Made by a program: the position numbers and the translations under genes. DNA of 64,000 nucleotides from Pseudonocardia sp. HH130630-07 (GTDB lineage Bacteria > Actinomycetota > Actinomycetes > Mycobacteriales > Pseudonocardiaceae), in contig NZ_CP013854.1 of NCBI RefSeq assembly GCF_001698125.1, forward strand, positions 2,728,001 to 2,792,000, given 5' to 3'. The stretch's first letter is position 1, and the number at the start of each line of letters is the position of its first letter. This document shows, one piece after another, positions 1 through 10,214 of the stretch. Below the pieces are notes generated by a model. The model was not told where the DNA came from. It made no database searches and saw only the letters and a program-made list of their open reading frames with translations.

Positions 1-305
1 CGCTCCAGCGGCACCCGGGCCGGGTGGTCGGCCGGCAGGTCCGGGTCCGGGTCGGTGTTGTAGACGTTCACGACCTCGGTCTCGTGGTGCGCCAGCGGGG
101 CGACGCTCTCCCCCTCCCGTCGCAGCCGGTCCAGCCAGGAGGCGCGGACGAAGCCGGGCAGCACCGCGCAGCCGCCCGCGGCGAGCCGTTCGCGGGCGGA
201 CCGGACGGCCGCGTCCCAGCCCCGTGACCCGGGTTCGTGCACCGGGTAACGGTCGAGATCGACCGGTTCGAGCGACTGCGGGACGACGGGTGCGGACGGG
301 GGCAC
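1..305 (-). CDS. HalD/BesD-like Fe(II)/2-oxoglutarate halogenase or oxygenase, N-terminal part
   Basis: About 101 residues are visible before the gene leaves the left edge of the window. The GTG start at 305 follows AAGGAG (313-318) with 7 nt spacing. The visible protein reads VPPSAPVVPQSLEPVDLDRY, then a stretch with LAAGGCAVLPGFV, then EVVNVYNTDPDPDLPADHPA. The order LDRYP, a small-residue/LPGF segment and N-VY-x-DPDLPADHPAR matches what I know of the HalD/BesD family, which contains radical halogenases acting on free amino acids as well as hydroxylases. The iron-binding HxG or HxD motif that separates halogenases from hydroxylases lies outside the window, so the chemistry cannot be decided here. 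The gene is divergent from the SDR gene at 413, which may share the promoter region. The family call is by recognition only. Confidence 0.6.
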   Translation of the reverse strand, partial: MPPSAPVVPQSLEPVDLDRYPVHEPGSRGWDAAVRSARERLAAGGCAVLPGFVRASWLDRLRREGESVAPLAHHETEVVNVYNTDPDPDLPADHPARVPLE

Positions 306-412
306 CGATCAGCTCCTTCACACGGGGTGGCTGCGACGCCACCCTCGGGTACGGCGTCGACCATTCTGCCCCGCTTGCCGGTGGCGGACCCGGTGCGGAA
401 AGGTCGTCGACC

Positions 413-1174
413 ATGGACGGAGTCCGATCCCGCACGACGGTGCTCGTCACCGGGGCCAGCCGCGGGGTCGGGGCCGCCACCGCGCGGCTGCTGGCGTCCC
501 GCGGCCACGACGTGCTCGTGGGCCACCGGGCCTCGCCCGACGACGCCGAGGCCGTCGTCGCCGACTGCCGCGCGAGCGGGGTGACGGCCCGTGCCGTCGC
601 GGCCGACGTCACCCGGACCGAGGGCGTCGAGCGGTTGTTCGACTCGGCCGCGGCGATGCCGTCCCCGTTGGCCGGTGTGGTCGTCAACGCGGGCGGTGCG
701 CCGTCGCAGCAGCGCCTGGAGGACATGAGCGACGAGCGGATCGACGGGGTGCTCGCGCTCAACCTCCGGGCCCCGCTGCTCTGCTCCCGGGAGGCGGTGC
801 ACCGGATGTCACCGCGCTACGGCGGCCACGGCGGCGTCCTCGTGCACGTCACGTCCCGGGCCGCGGTGCTGGGATCGCCCGACGAGTGGAACGACTACGC
901 CGCGGCGAAGGCCGGGGTCGAGTCACTGGTGGTGGGGCTCGCGAAGGAGGTGGCGGCCGACGGCATCCGGGTGGCCGCGGTGCGCCCGGGGCTGCTGGAC
1001 ACCGACTTCCACGCGCGGGCCGGGGAACCGGACCGGGTGGGGCGGGTCGCCCCGACGATCCCGATGGGACGGGCCGGGCGGCCGGACGAGGTGGCGACGG
1101 CGATCGCGTGGCTGCTCTCGGACGAGGCGAGCTACGTGACCGGGTCGGTGCTCGACGTCAGCGGCGGGCGCTGA
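413..1174 (+). CDS. SDR family oxidoreductase
   Basis: A 253-residue short-chain dehydrogenase/reductase of classical length. The N-terminal TGASRGVGAA is the TGxxxGxG dinucleotide-binding loop. VVNAGG is the NAG motif, TSRAA supplies the catalytic Ser, and YAAAK (Tyr162, Lys166) is the catalytic YxxxK. The C-terminal GSVLDVSGG is typical of the FabG-like branch. I chose the ATG at 413 because it puts the Rossmann loop about 12 residues from the N-terminus and is preceded by GGAAAGG at 396-402. Its substrate cannot be read from the sequence. It faces the HalD-like gene divergently, which makes a joint modification pathway possible but unproven. Confidence 0.85.
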   Translation: MDGVRSRTTVLVTGASRGVGAATARLLASRGHDVLVGHRASPDDAEAVVADCRASGVTARAVAADVTRTEGVERLFDSAAAMPSPLAGVVVNAGGAPSQQRLEDMSDERIDGVLALNLRAPLLCSREAVHRMSPRYGGHGGVLVHVTSRAAVLGSPDEWNDYAAAKAGVESLVVGLAKEVAADGIRVAAVRPGLLDTDFHARAGEPDRVGRVAPTIPMGRAGRPDEVATAIAWLLSDEASYVTGSVLDVSGGR

Positions 1175-1176
1175 GC

Positions 1177-1200
1177 GGGTCTCGCCCGGGGCGGGGACCC
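1177..1200 (+). terminator. Imperfect GC hairpin between convergent genes
   Basis: GGGTC with GCCC pairs to GGGC with GACCC across 24 nt just after the SDR stop and just before the end of the small minus-strand gene. There is no T-run. It is likely a weak bidirectional terminator. Confidence 0.35.
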
Positions 1201-1223
1201 CGGGCGCGCGGGGAGCGGACGCC

Positions 1224-1535
1224 TCAGGCGGACCGCGGGGTGCGCATGAAGCCGATCCAGGACCGGCGGCGGACGGCGCGGCGGGGCGAGCCGGAGGCCT
1301 CCTCGCAGAGCACGCACCCGGCCCCGGGCGGTGACGCGAGCGAGGCGGGCAGCACGATGTGACCGCAGACCGCGGTGCACCGGCCCGACTCGGCGGTCAG
1401 GGAGTCCGCGAGCACCGCGTGCGGGACGACGTGGCTCCGCCCGTCGCTGGCGCAGGTGACGGTGATGCCTGGTTCCGGCGCCGCGACGGACGCGGACGAC
1501 GGCGCCTGACGCGTACTTGCGGGTGGTACCGGCAC
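1224..1535 (-). CDS. Small Cys-rich protein, possible zinc ribbon, unknown function
   Basis: A 103-residue protein. The GTG start at 1535 is set by GGAGGA ending 6-7 nt upstream; longer upstream frames have no ribosome binding site. The core contains ITVTCASDGRSHVVPHAVLA, then GRCTAVCGHIV and GAGCVLCEEA. Two CxxxC/CxxC-type pairs (CTAVC, CVLC) plus an earlier Cys and His residues look like a metal-binding knuckle. The C-terminus is Arg-rich with a closing RRSWIGFMRT. I do not recognise a named family. It is convergent with the SDR gene, and a long palindrome lies about 50 nt upstream of its start. Confidence 0.6.
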   Translation of the reverse strand: MPVPPASTRQAPSSASVAAPEPGITVTCASDGRSHVVPHAVLADSLTAESGRCTAVCGHIVLPASLASPPGAGCVLCEEASGSPRRAVRRRSWIGFMRTPRSA

Positions 1536-1585
1536 GATGGCTCCTCCGGGCGCGGTTCGGCGGAGCGTCCATCGTCGCGCGAGAG

Positions 1586-1613
1586 TCGTGCAGATGCAAG
1601 TGCATCCGCACGA
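1586..1613. promoter_or_regulatory. 28-bp near-perfect palindrome, candidate operator
   Basis: Arms TCGTGC-A-GATGCA and TGCATC-C-GCACGA flank an AG spacer. Twelve of the thirteen arm positions pair; only the A/C position fails. It lies about 50 bp upstream of the GTG of the small Cys-rich gene, where a repressor or activator would act. No T-run follows, so an operator is more likely than a terminator. Confidence 0.5.
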
Positions 1614-1847
1614 ACGGCCGAACTTGCGGGGCCTCCGTCGCGGAGCGTGGTGAGCGCCACGACGACGGCTGGGACGACCGGTGCCGGCGTCCCCCACGCG
1701 GGTCGCCGGAGGCACCGGAAAACGCCCGCTTGCTGGGCGGACGCCCGGTTCGTGCACCCATTCGTGGACTGTGACCCCGGTCACGAGATCCGGTGCTCCG
1801 GGCGCCCGTGCTGCCCGTCAGAACCTGCACCTGCCCCGTCCGCCCGT

Positions 1848-1853
1848 TAATCT
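1848..1853 (+). promoter_or_regulatory. Candidate -10 box of ectABC (leaderless)
   Basis: TAATCT ends 8 nt before the ectA ATG at 1862, and no Shine-Dalgarno sequence lies between them. Transcription would start at or next to the ATG. No clear -35 is visible. Confidence 0.45.
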
Positions 1854-1861
1854 CGACCGAC

Positions 1862-2449
1862 ATGATCGCTCCCGAGCAGGCCGAATCCCGAGCGTCCGCA
1901 CCCTCGTCCGGGGCCCCGGCGGGTGCCGGCGCCGGCGGCGACCACTCCTACGAGATCGTGGTCCCGTCCGCGGCCGACGGGGTCGACATGGAGCGTCTCG
2001 CGGTCGAGTCGCAGACGCTGGACGCGAACTCCCGCTACGCCTACGTGCTGTGGTGCCGCGACTTCGCGCGCACGTCGGTGATCGCCCGCCGGAGCGACGG
2101 CCGCGCCGTCGGTTACGTCACCGGCTACCTGCGCCCGCAGGCGCCCGGCACCCTGCTGATCTGGCAGGTGTGCGTGGACCCGGTCGCGCGGGGGGCCGGG
2201 CTCGCCGGCCGCATGCTCGACGCCGTGTGGGACGCCGCGGCCGCGGACTCCGGCGCCGACCGGATGGAGACGACGATCACACCAGACAACGCGTCGTCCA
2301 TCAAGCTCTTCAGCTCCTTCGCCAGACGACACGACACGACCATCGAGCGGTCCGATCTGTTCGGCCCGGACCTGCTCGGCGATTCGCACGAGCCGGAGCA
2401 CCTCTACCGCATCGGCCCGATCGCAGCAGACAAGGGTGGGAAGAAATGA
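1862..2449 (+). CDS. ectA: L-2,4-diaminobutyrate acetyltransferase
   Basis: A 195-residue GNAT enzyme that acetylates L-2,4-diaminobutyrate to N-gamma-acetyl-diaminobutyrate, the second step of ectoine synthesis (EC 2.3.1.178), in the cytoplasm. The GNAT core is visible as VGYVTGYLRPQAPGTLLIWQ followed by VCVDPVARGAGLAGRMLDA (acetyl-CoA loop RGAGLA). TTITPDNASSIKLF is characteristic of EctA. The first 30 residues are a variable Ala/Ser/Pro-rich leader. The ATG at 1862 has no ribosome binding site and may be leaderless. ectB starts at 2446 and overlaps the ectA stop by ATGA, so the two are translationally coupled. Confidence 0.95.
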   Translation: MIAPEQAESRASAPSSGAPAGAGAGGDHSYEIVVPSAADGVDMERLAVESQTLDANSRYAYVLWCRDFARTSVIARRSDGRAVGYVTGYLRPQAPGTLLIWQVCVDPVARGAGLAGRMLDAVWDAAAADSGADRMETTITPDNASSIKLFSSFARRHDTTIERSDLFGPDLLGDSHEPEHLYRIGPIAADKGGKK

Positions 2450-3699
2450 CCGTTTTCGAGGATCTCGAGTCCCAGGTCCGGAGTTACTGCCGCAACTGGC
2501 CGGTCGTCTTCGACACGGCCAAGGGCAGCCGCCTGACCGACGTCGACGGCCACTCCTACCTCGACTTCTTCGGAGGTGCCGGGGCCCTGAACTACGGGCA
2601 CAACCCGGACGCGCTGAAGCAGCCGCTGATCGACTACCTGACCGGCGACGGCATCACCCACGGCCTGGACATGTACACCAGGGCCAAGGGTGAGTTCCTG
2701 ACCACCTTCCAGGACGTGATCCTGGCGCCGCGCGGCCTGGAGTACAAGGTCCAGTTCCCCGGCCCGACCGGCGCCAACGCCGTGGAGTCCGCGCTGAAGC
2801 TGGCGCGCAAGATCTCCGGCAGGGAAGCGCTGATCAACTTCACCAACGCGTTCCACGGCATGACGCTGGGCGCGCTGTCGGTGACCGGCAACTCGATGAA
2901 GCGCGGCGGGGCCGGCATCCCGCTGGTGCACTCGACGCCGATGCCGTTCGACAACTACTTCGACGGCAAGATGCCCGACTTCCTGTGGTTCGAGAAGGTC
3001 CTCGACGACACCGGGTCCAGCCTGAACGAGCCGGCCGCGGTCATCGTCGAGACGGTGCAGGGCGAGGGCGGGCTCAACCCGGCCCGGATCGAGTGGCTGC
3101 AGGGCCTCGAGGACCTGTGCCGGCGCAAGGGCATCCTGCTGATCGTCGACGACGTCCAGATGGGGTGCGGCCGGACCGGCCCGTTCTTCTCCTTCGAGAT
3201 CGCCGGGATCAAGCCCGACATCGTCACCATCTCGAAGTCCATCTCCGGCTACGGCCTGCCGATGGCCCTGGTGCTGATCAAGCCCGAGCACGACCAGTGG
3301 GGCCCCGGTGAGCACAACGGGACCTTCCGCGGCAACAACCCTGCCTTCGTGACGGCCACCCACACCCTGCGCAACTGGTGGACCGACGACACCCTGGAGA
3401 AGGACACGATCCGCAAGGGCGAGAAGGTCGAGGAGGGCTTCAACAAGATCATCGCGGACAACCCGGGCACCGAGATGTTCGTGAAGGGCCGCGGCCTGGC
3501 ACGGGGCATCCAGTTCGAGGGCGAGGGCCTGGCGGAGAAGATCGCCGGGAAGGCCTTCGAGCACCGGCTGCTGCTGGAGACCGCGGGCCCGAACGACGAG
3601 GTCCTCAAGCTCCTGCCGCCGTTGACGACCACCGACGACGAGCTCGACGAGGGACTTGCAATCATCGGCGAGTCCGTCCGCACCGTCATCGGGAGCTGA
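2446..3699 (+). CDS. ectB: Diaminobutyrate--2-oxoglutarate transaminase
   Basis: A 417-residue class III PLP aminotransferase that converts aspartate-semialdehyde to L-2,4-diaminobutyrate using glutamate (EC 2.6.1.76), the first committed step to ectoine. Diagnostic segments are [13 protein letters not shown] near the N-terminus, [16 protein letters not shown], the Asp of [15 protein letters not shown] that contacts the PLP ring nitrogen, and Lys264 in [12 protein letters not shown] that forms the Schiff base. The ATG at 2446 overlaps the ectA stop by ATGA; AAGGGTGGG upstream may act as a ribosome binding site. Length and motifs are complete. Confidence 0.97.
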   Translation: MTVFEDLESQVRSYCRNWPVVFDTAKGSRLTDVDGHSYLDFFGGAGALNYGHNPDALKQPLIDYLTGDGITHGLDMYTRAKGEFLTTFQDVILAPRGLEYKVQFPGPTGANAVESALKLARKISGREALINFTNAFHGMTLGALSVTGNSMKRGGAGIPLVHSTPMPFDNYFDGKMPDFLWFEKVLDDTGSSLNEPAAVIVETVQGEGGLNPARIEWLQGLEDLCRRKGILLIVDDVQMGCGRTGPFFSFEIAGIKPDIVTISKSISGYGLPMALVLIKPEHDQWGPGEHNGTFRGNNPAFVTATHTLRNWWTDDTLEKDTIRKGEKVEEGFNKIIADNPGTEMFVKGRGLARGIQFEGEGLAEKIAGKAFEHRLLLETAGPNDEVLKLLPPLTTTDDELDEGLAIIGESVRTVIGS

Positions 3700-3706
3700 T
3701 ACCCAC

Positions 3707-4102
3707 ATGATCGTCCGTACCCTCGACGAGATCACCGACACCGAGCGCGACGTCAAGTCCGAGAACGGGCAGTGGCGCAGCAAGCGGATCGTGCTGGCGA
3801 ACGACAAGGTGGGGTTCTCGGTCCACGAGACCACCCTCGAAGCCGGGACGATCAACGACTTCTGGTACGCCAACCACATCGAGGCCGTCTTCATCACCCA
3901 GGGTGAGGGCGAGCTCTACGACAAGGACAACGACGTCACCTACCAGCTGGCGCCGGGCTCCATCTACGTGCTGAGCGGTAACGAGCGCCACCAGCTGCGC
4001 CCGAAGACCCAGATCAAGTGCGTCTGCGTCTTCAACCCGCCGGTCACCGGCCGGGAGGTCCACGACGAGAACGGGGTCTACCCGCTCGTCGTCGAGGACT
4101 GA
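3707..4102 (+). CDS. ectC: L-ectoine synthase
   Basis: A 131-residue cupin enzyme that cyclises N-gamma-acetyl-diaminobutyrate to ectoine (EC 4.2.1.108). It begins MIVRTLDEI, as EctC proteins usually do. The cupin metal-site region is recognisable in [14 protein letters not shown] (Glu), then [18 protein letters not shown] (Tyr and His). It starts 7 nt after the ectB stop; GGGAG at the end of ectB can serve as the ribosome binding site. It is the last gene of ectABC before a strong hairpin. Confidence 0.97.
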   Translation: MIVRTLDEITDTERDVKSENGQWRSKRIVLANDKVGFSVHETTLEAGTINDFWYANHIEAVFITQGEGELYDKDNDVTYQLAPGSIYVLSGNERHQLRPKTQIKCVCVFNPPVTGREVHDENGVYPLVVED

Positions 4103-4118
4103 GCTACAACCACCGTCT

Positions 4119-4159
4119 CGAGGGGCGTTTCCGCTGCCCGGCAGCGGGAACGCCCCTCG
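4119..4159 (+). terminator. Long hairpin between ectC and ectD
   Basis: CGAGGGGCGTTTCCGCTGCC pairs with the 20 nt ending at 4159, with only one G-T pair in the stem. It lies 17 nt after the ectC stop. No T-run follows, so it may be a partial terminator or an mRNA stabiliser that lowers ectD expression relative to ectABC. Confidence 0.7.
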
Positions 4160-4164
4160 CGGTC

Positions 4165-4170
4165 TAGATA
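4165..4170 (+). promoter_or_regulatory. Candidate -10 box for ectD
   Basis: TAGATA lies just after the ectC-ectD hairpin and 49 nt before the ectD start. It could let ectD be transcribed on its own. No convincing -35 is visible because the hairpin occupies that position. Confidence 0.4.
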
Positions 4171-4219
4171 CAGGCCGATCCCGGGAAAGGACATCGCACC
4201 ACCGCTAGGAGGACCGCCC

Positions 4220-5158
4220 GTGACCGCTGTCGCCGGCAGTACGAACCTCGACCCCCAGCCCGACACCCGCAGCCTGCGCGCCGACCGCTACCCCACGCGC
4301 GTCTCCGGGACCCCCGCCTTCGTCGACCGCGCCGAGCCCACCGTCTGGGGCGGCCGGGCGAGCGCCGGGATGTTCGGGGCCCAGGAGCTCGACGCGCACG
4401 AGCGCGACGGCTTCGTCGGCGTCCCCGCGCTGCTCACCGCCGACGAGGTGACCGAGTACCAGGCCGAGCTGGAGCGGCTCGCGACCGACCCGGACGTGCG
4501 CGCCGACGAGCGCTGCGTGGTGGAGAAGTCGTCCGACGAGGTCCGCTCGATCTTCGAGGTGCACCGCATCTCGGACGCGATCGGCCGGCTGGTCCGTGAC
4601 GAGCGGGTGCTGTCCCGGGCCCGCCAGATCCTCGGCTCCGACGTCTACGTCCACCAGAGCCGGATCAACTACAAGCCGGGCCTGCGCGGCGGGGGATTCT
4701 ACTGGCACTCCGACTTCGAGACCTGGCACGCCGAGGACGGGATGCCCGGTCCGCGGGCGGTCAGCTGCTCGATCTCGCTGACCGACAACCACCCGTTCAA
4801 CGGCTGCCTGATGATCATGCCGGGATCGCACCGGACGTTCGTGTCCTGCGTGGGGCGCACGCCGGAGGACAACCACGTCTCGTCGCTGCGCGAGCAGGAG
4901 GCCGGCACCCCGGACGCCGGGTCGATCTCGGCGCTCGCGCAGCGGCACGGCATCGCGATGATGACCGGCGCGGCGGGCGCGGCGACGTTCTTCGACTCGA
5001 ACTGCATGCACGGCTCGGGCGACAACATCACCCCGTACCCGCGCTCGAACATCTTCCTGGTGTTCAACAGCGTCGAGAACGCGTGTGGTGAGCCGTTCGC
5101 CGCGCCGCGGCCGCGACCGGCCCACATCGGTGCCCGGGACACCACACCGGTCCGCTGA
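4220..5158 (+). CDS. ectD: Ectoine 5-hydroxylase
   Basis: A 312-residue Fe(II)/2-oxoglutarate dioxygenase that hydroxylates ectoine to 5-hydroxyectoine (EC 1.14.11.55). The family signature is present as YWHSDFETWHAEDGMPGPRA, with His163 and Asp165 as iron ligands. His264 in MHGSGDN is the distal iron ligand. PFNGCLMIMPGSHRTFVSC is also typical. The GTG at 4220 follows AGGAGGA with good spacing. It lies downstream of ectABC in the same orientation but is separated by a long hairpin and possibly has its own promoter, so hydroxyectoine production may be tuned separately. Confidence 0.96.
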   Translation: MTAVAGSTNLDPQPDTRSLRADRYPTRVSGTPAFVDRAEPTVWGGRASAGMFGAQELDAHERDGFVGVPALLTADEVTEYQAELERLATDPDVRADERCVVEKSSDEVRSIFEVHRISDAIGRLVRDERVLSRARQILGSDVYVHQSRINYKPGLRGGGFYWHSDFETWHAEDGMPGPRAVSCSISLTDNHPFNGCLMIMPGSHRTFVSCVGRTPEDNHVSSLREQEAGTPDAGSISALAQRHGIAMMTGAAGAATFFDSNCMHGSGDNITPYPRSNIFLVFNSVENACGEPFAAPRPRPAHIGARDTTPVR

Positions 5159-5207
5159 TCCGTGCCGCTGCACACCGCGGGGCGCGGGATAGGGCACCCT
5201 TGGTGGC

Positions 5208-5882
5208 GTGACCCCAGAGGGTGATCCCGCCTCCCGTGCCCCGTCCCCGCCGGACCCGGGTCTGTCGGAGCTCCTGGGCGGCCGGGCCGGTGCGGTCGAC
5301 GCGTCGGTCCCGGTCGTCGCGTTCGCGCTCGGCTGGGTGGTCGCGGGGACCGCGGGCTCGGCGTTCGGCGTCAACTGGGGCGCGGGTGCGGCGATCGTGG
5401 CCGGGGCCGCGGTGGCGCTGTGGCGGCTGCGCCAGGGCCGCAGGCCGCGCGCGGTGCTGTTCGGGCTGGCCGGCGTCGTCGTCGCGGCCGGGGTGGCGCT
5501 GCTGACCGGCCGGGCGTCGGACTTCTTCCTGGTCCAGATCGTGTCGAACATGGGCAGCGCGCTGGTGTGGGCGATCTCGATCGTCGTCCGGTGGCCGTTG
5601 CTCGGCGTGGTCCTGGGTACGGCGCTCGGGCAGCGGAGCCGTTGGCGCCGCGATCCGGACCTCCTGCGGGGCTACCAGCGGGCGTCCTGGGCGTGGGTGC
5701 TCCAGTACGTGGTGCGGCTGGCGGTCTTCATCCCGTTGTGGGCGGCCGATCAGGTCGTGCTGCTCGCGCTCGCCCGCACCGTGCTGAGCCCCGCGCTGGT
5801 CGGGCTCAGCCTGCTCGTGTCGTGGCCGTTGCTGCGTACGGCGCTGCCCGGCGATCACCCGGGGATTCGTCACCCCCGGTGA
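5208..5882 (+). CDS. DUF3159 family membrane protein
   Basis: A 224-residue membrane protein. LLGGRAGAVDASVPVVAFALGW at the N-terminus is the DUF3159 opening. Five or six hydrophobic helices follow: about residues 30-50, 58-75, 85-102, 110-140 and 165-205, with RWRRDPDLLRGYQRASW as the central cytosolic loop. Function is unknown; actinobacterial members often sit next to transport or RNA genes. The GTG at 5208 has no Shine-Dalgarno sequence. It lies 49 nt after ectD and could be read through from it. Confidence 0.75.
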   Translation: MTPEGDPASRAPSPPDPGLSELLGGRAGAVDASVPVVAFALGWVVAGTAGSAFGVNWGAGAAIVAGAAVALWRLRQGRRPRAVLFGLAGVVVAAGVALLTGRASDFFLVQIVSNMGSALVWAISIVVRWPLLGVVLGTALGQRSRWRRDPDLLRGYQRASWAWVLQYVVRLAVFIPLWAADQVVLLALARTVLSPALVGLSLLVSWPLLRTALPGDHPGIRHPR

Positions 5883-5905
5883 CAGGTGCCGACGGCGGGT
5901 GACGC

Positions 5906-5911
5906 TAGTAT
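5906..5911 (+). promoter_or_regulatory. Candidate -10 box
   Basis: TAGTAT lies in the 160-bp gap between the DUF3159 gene and the next plus-strand gene. It is the best -10 match in that gap. The -35 side is weak. Confidence 0.35.
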
Positions 5912-6042
5912 CGTGACCTCGCCGTGACCTTTCACTCGGACGGGTGACGGTTCGCACATCCGGTGATCATCCGGCGCGTTCGCCCGTGCCCGGACGTTCC
6001 CACCTGCAGGAGCACCTCCGCCGACGACTGCTGCAAGGAGCC

Positions 6043-7242
6043 ATGGCACACCAGCGTCCCCCGGAGCCCGACCCGCGTCGCGGCGTTCCCGGCCCGAACC
6101 GCCCCGTACCCCCCAGCCGCACCGGGCACCCGGTGGCCGCCCCGGAGACGCCCCGCGTCCCGGACCAGCGGCGCACCGCGTCGTCGCGGCCGCAGCGTCC
6201 CGGACCACCCGGTCCGCCCCGGCAGGGCGTGCCCCGGCCGACCCGGGTCGTGCCCGGGCCGGGGGTCCCGCCGGGGACGCCGCCCGGCGGGCAGCCGGGG
6301 GCGCGCCCGGCCGGTGCCGCGGCGCCGCTACCGGCGACCGGCCCCGGGGGCCCGAACGGCCCGGTCGGCGGGGACCGGCCGGGACCCGGCGGCGGAACCG
6401 CCGCCGCCTCCCCGTCGCCGACGACCGCGGCGGGCGGTGAGACGACGTCGCTGAAGGCGGACCTGAGCCCGACCAAGATCGCGGCCGGTGCCGGGGCGGC
6501 CATCGTCACGGCGATCCTCGGGTCGTTCCTCGGCGCCGTCGGGACCATCGTCGGCGCGGCGCTGGGCTCGATCATCTCGACGCTCGCGACGACCCTGTTC
6601 ACCCGCTCGATCGAGGTGAGCAGGAACAAGGCCCTGGAGATCAAGGACAAGGCCGCGGCCCGCAAGGGCCGGGGTGTCGCCGGCACGGTCGCGGCGGCCG
6701 GGCACCCGGGCGGTCCCAGCGGCTCCACCGGTGAGGAGACGGTCCTGCTGGACCCGTCGCAGGCCCCCGGGCAGCCGTCCGGCGGTCGCGGCGGCTGGCG
6801 CCGGGTCCGGGTGACCCGGCGGACGGTGATCGTGGCCGCGGTGCTCGGGCTGGTCACGTTCGGCGTCTCGATGTTCCTGATCACCGGGATCGAGGTGGTC
6901 AAGGGCTCGTCGCTGGCGGGCACCAGCTCCGGCACCTCGGTCGGCCGGGTGGTCTCCGGCCCGCCGCCGGCCGAGCCCGCCGACGACGGCAGCGGTTCCA
7001 CCGGCGGTTCGGAGTCCACGACCGAGAGCTCGGAGTCCTCGACCAGCAGCAGCTCGGAGACCTCGACCGACAGCACCGGCAGCAGCACCGGCGAGTCCGG
7101 TGAGCAGACCGGGGAGAACGGCTCGCGCGGCGAGAACCCGCTCCAGGAGGGCCTGAACCGGGTGCTGCCGACGCAGCAGCCCGAGTCCGGCCGGCAGCAG
7201 TCGGACCGCTCGGGTCAGGACGGCGAGGGCTCCTCGAACTGA
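6043..7242 (+). CDS. Pro-rich membrane protein of unknown function
   Basis: A 399-residue protein with three parts. Residues 1-130 are Pro/Gly/Arg-rich and probably disordered. Residues 145-185 ([20 protein letters not shown] and following) form a long small-residue hydrophobic segment of one or two helices. After a basic linker, residues 260-285 ([20 protein letters not shown]) form a clear transmembrane helix. The remainder is Ser/Thr/Glu-rich, ending in Gln/Ser-rich sequence. I recognise no domain. The ATG at 6043 has AAGGAG only 2 nt upstream, so the start is uncertain; an in-frame GTG at 5944 would add 33 residues. The 3' end overlaps thiE tail-to-tail by 28 nt. Confidence 0.65.
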   Translation: MAHQRPPEPDPRRGVPGPNRPVPPSRTGHPVAAPETPRVPDQRRTASSRPQRPGPPGPPRQGVPRPTRVVPGPGVPPGTPPGGQPGARPAGAAAPLPATGPGGPNGPVGGDRPGPGGGTAAASPSPTTAAGGETTSLKADLSPTKIAAGAGAAIVTAILGSFLGAVGTIVGAALGSIISTLATTLFTRSIEVSRNKALEIKDKAAARKGRGVAGTVAAAGHPGGPSGSTGEETVLLDPSQAPGQPSGGRGGWRRVRVTRRTVIVAAVLGLVTFGVSMFLITGIEVVKGSSLAGTSSGTSVGRVVSGPPPAEPADDGSGSTGGSESTTESSESSTSSSSETSTDSTGSSTGESGEQTGENGSRGENPLQEGLNRVLPTQQPESGRQQSDRSGQDGEGSSN

Positions 7243-7934
7243 CCGGAGCCGCCGGGCAGCCGCTTCCGCAACCGGGCGGCGGCGGCGCCCGGGTCCTCGG
7301 CCCCGGTGATCGCACGGACGACGACGATCCGCTCCGCCCCGGCCGCGAGGACCTCGTCGAGGCGCTGCTCGTCGATGCCGCCGATCGCGAACCACGGCCG
7401 CTCCGGCGCCCGGCCGGCGACGGTGCGCACCAGGTCGAGGCCGGGGGCGGGGCGGCCGGGCTTCGTCGGCGTCGGCCAGCACGGCCCGGCACAGAAGTAG
7501 TCGATCCCCGGCTCGCCGGCCGCCCGCAGGGTCTCCTCCGCGCTGTGCGACGACCGCCCGAGGAGCACCTCGTCGCCGACCACCCGCCGGGCCCAGTGCA
7601 CCGGCAGGTCGTCCTGGCCGAGGTGCAGGACGTCCGCGCCGGCGGCCAGCGCGACGTCCGCCCGGTCGTTCACCGCGAGCAGGGCGCCGTGCCGGCGGCA
7701 GGCGTCGGCCAGGATCTCCAGCGCGGCGAGCTCGGCCGCGGCCTCCAGCGGGCCCTGGGGCCCGCCCTTGTCCCGGAGCTGCACGACGTCGACCCCGCCG
7801 CCGAGCGCGGCGTCGGCGAACGCGGCCAGGTCACCCCGCTCGGTGCGGGCGTCGGTACACAGGTAGAGCCGCGCGTCCTGCAGGCGGGCGAGCCGCGCGG
7901 CGCGGGAGCCGGTACGGGAATCGGTGTCGGGCAC
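7215..7934 (-). CDS. thiE: Thiamine-phosphate synthase
   Basis: A 239-residue TIM-barrel enzyme joining HMP-diphosphate and the thiazole phosphate to thiamine phosphate (EC 2.5.1.3). Recognisable motifs are VVQLRDKGG (phosphate/substrate strand), [45 protein letters not shown] and FAIGGI. The GTG start at 7934 is the first start consistent with family length. It is divergent from thiO, whose leader carries a TPP riboswitch, and shares the intergenic region with it. It ends tail-to-tail inside the previous gene. Confidence 0.93.
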   Translation of the reverse strand: MPDTDSRTGSRAARLARLQDARLYLCTDARTERGDLAAFADAALGGGVDVVQLRDKGGPQGPLEAAAELAALEILADACRRHGALLAVNDRADVALAAGADVLHLGQDDLPVHWARRVVGDEVLLGRSSHSAEETLRAAGEPGIDYFCAGPCWPTPTKPGRPAPGLDLVRTVAGRAPERPWFAIGGIDEQRLDEVLAAGAERIVVVRAITGAEDPGAAAARLRKRLPGGSGQFEEPSPS

Positions 7935-7952
7935 GGCCCGCACGCTACGGCG

Positions 7953-7958
7953 TAGCCT
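7953..7958 (+). promoter_or_regulatory. Candidate -10 box for the thiOSG operon
   Basis: TAGCCT lies about 20 nt before the start of the TPP riboswitch and between the divergent thiE and thiO genes. It fits the TANNNT pattern of actinobacterial promoters. Confidence 0.4.
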
Positions 7959-7977
7959 GGTCCGCGTACGAGCGTGA

Positions 7978-8067
7978 ACACGGGAGCCCGGCGCGCGGGC
8001 TGAGAGGGGACCAAGTCGCGGTCCCGACCGTCGAACCTGATCCGGGTCATGCCGGCGCAGGGAGTGG
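7978..8067 (+). promoter_or_regulatory. TPP riboswitch (THI element)
   Basis: The leader of thiO contains the conserved THI-box blocks in order: ACGGGAGCCCG, GGGCTGAGAGGGGACC, then ACCTGATCCGGGTCATGCCG followed by GCGCAGGGAGTGG. The CTGAGA and CCTGATC elements form the two binding arms for thiamine diphosphate. The element ends 14 nt before the thiO ATG, so ligand binding probably hides the translation start or terminates transcription of thiO-thiS-thiG when thiamine is plentiful. Confidence 0.96.
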
Positions 8068-8081
8068 GGTGACGTCGAACC

Positions 8082-10206
<2,125 letters not shown>

Positions 10207-10214
10207 CCCGCCGG

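Larger units (their letters stand above)
1536..1861. other. Intergenic region between the Cys-rich gene and ectA
   Basis: 326 bp without a convincing gene. It holds the divergent promoter regions of the small minus-strand gene and of the ectABC operon, a long palindrome at 1586-1613 and a -10-like box directly before ectA. Confidence 0.6.
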
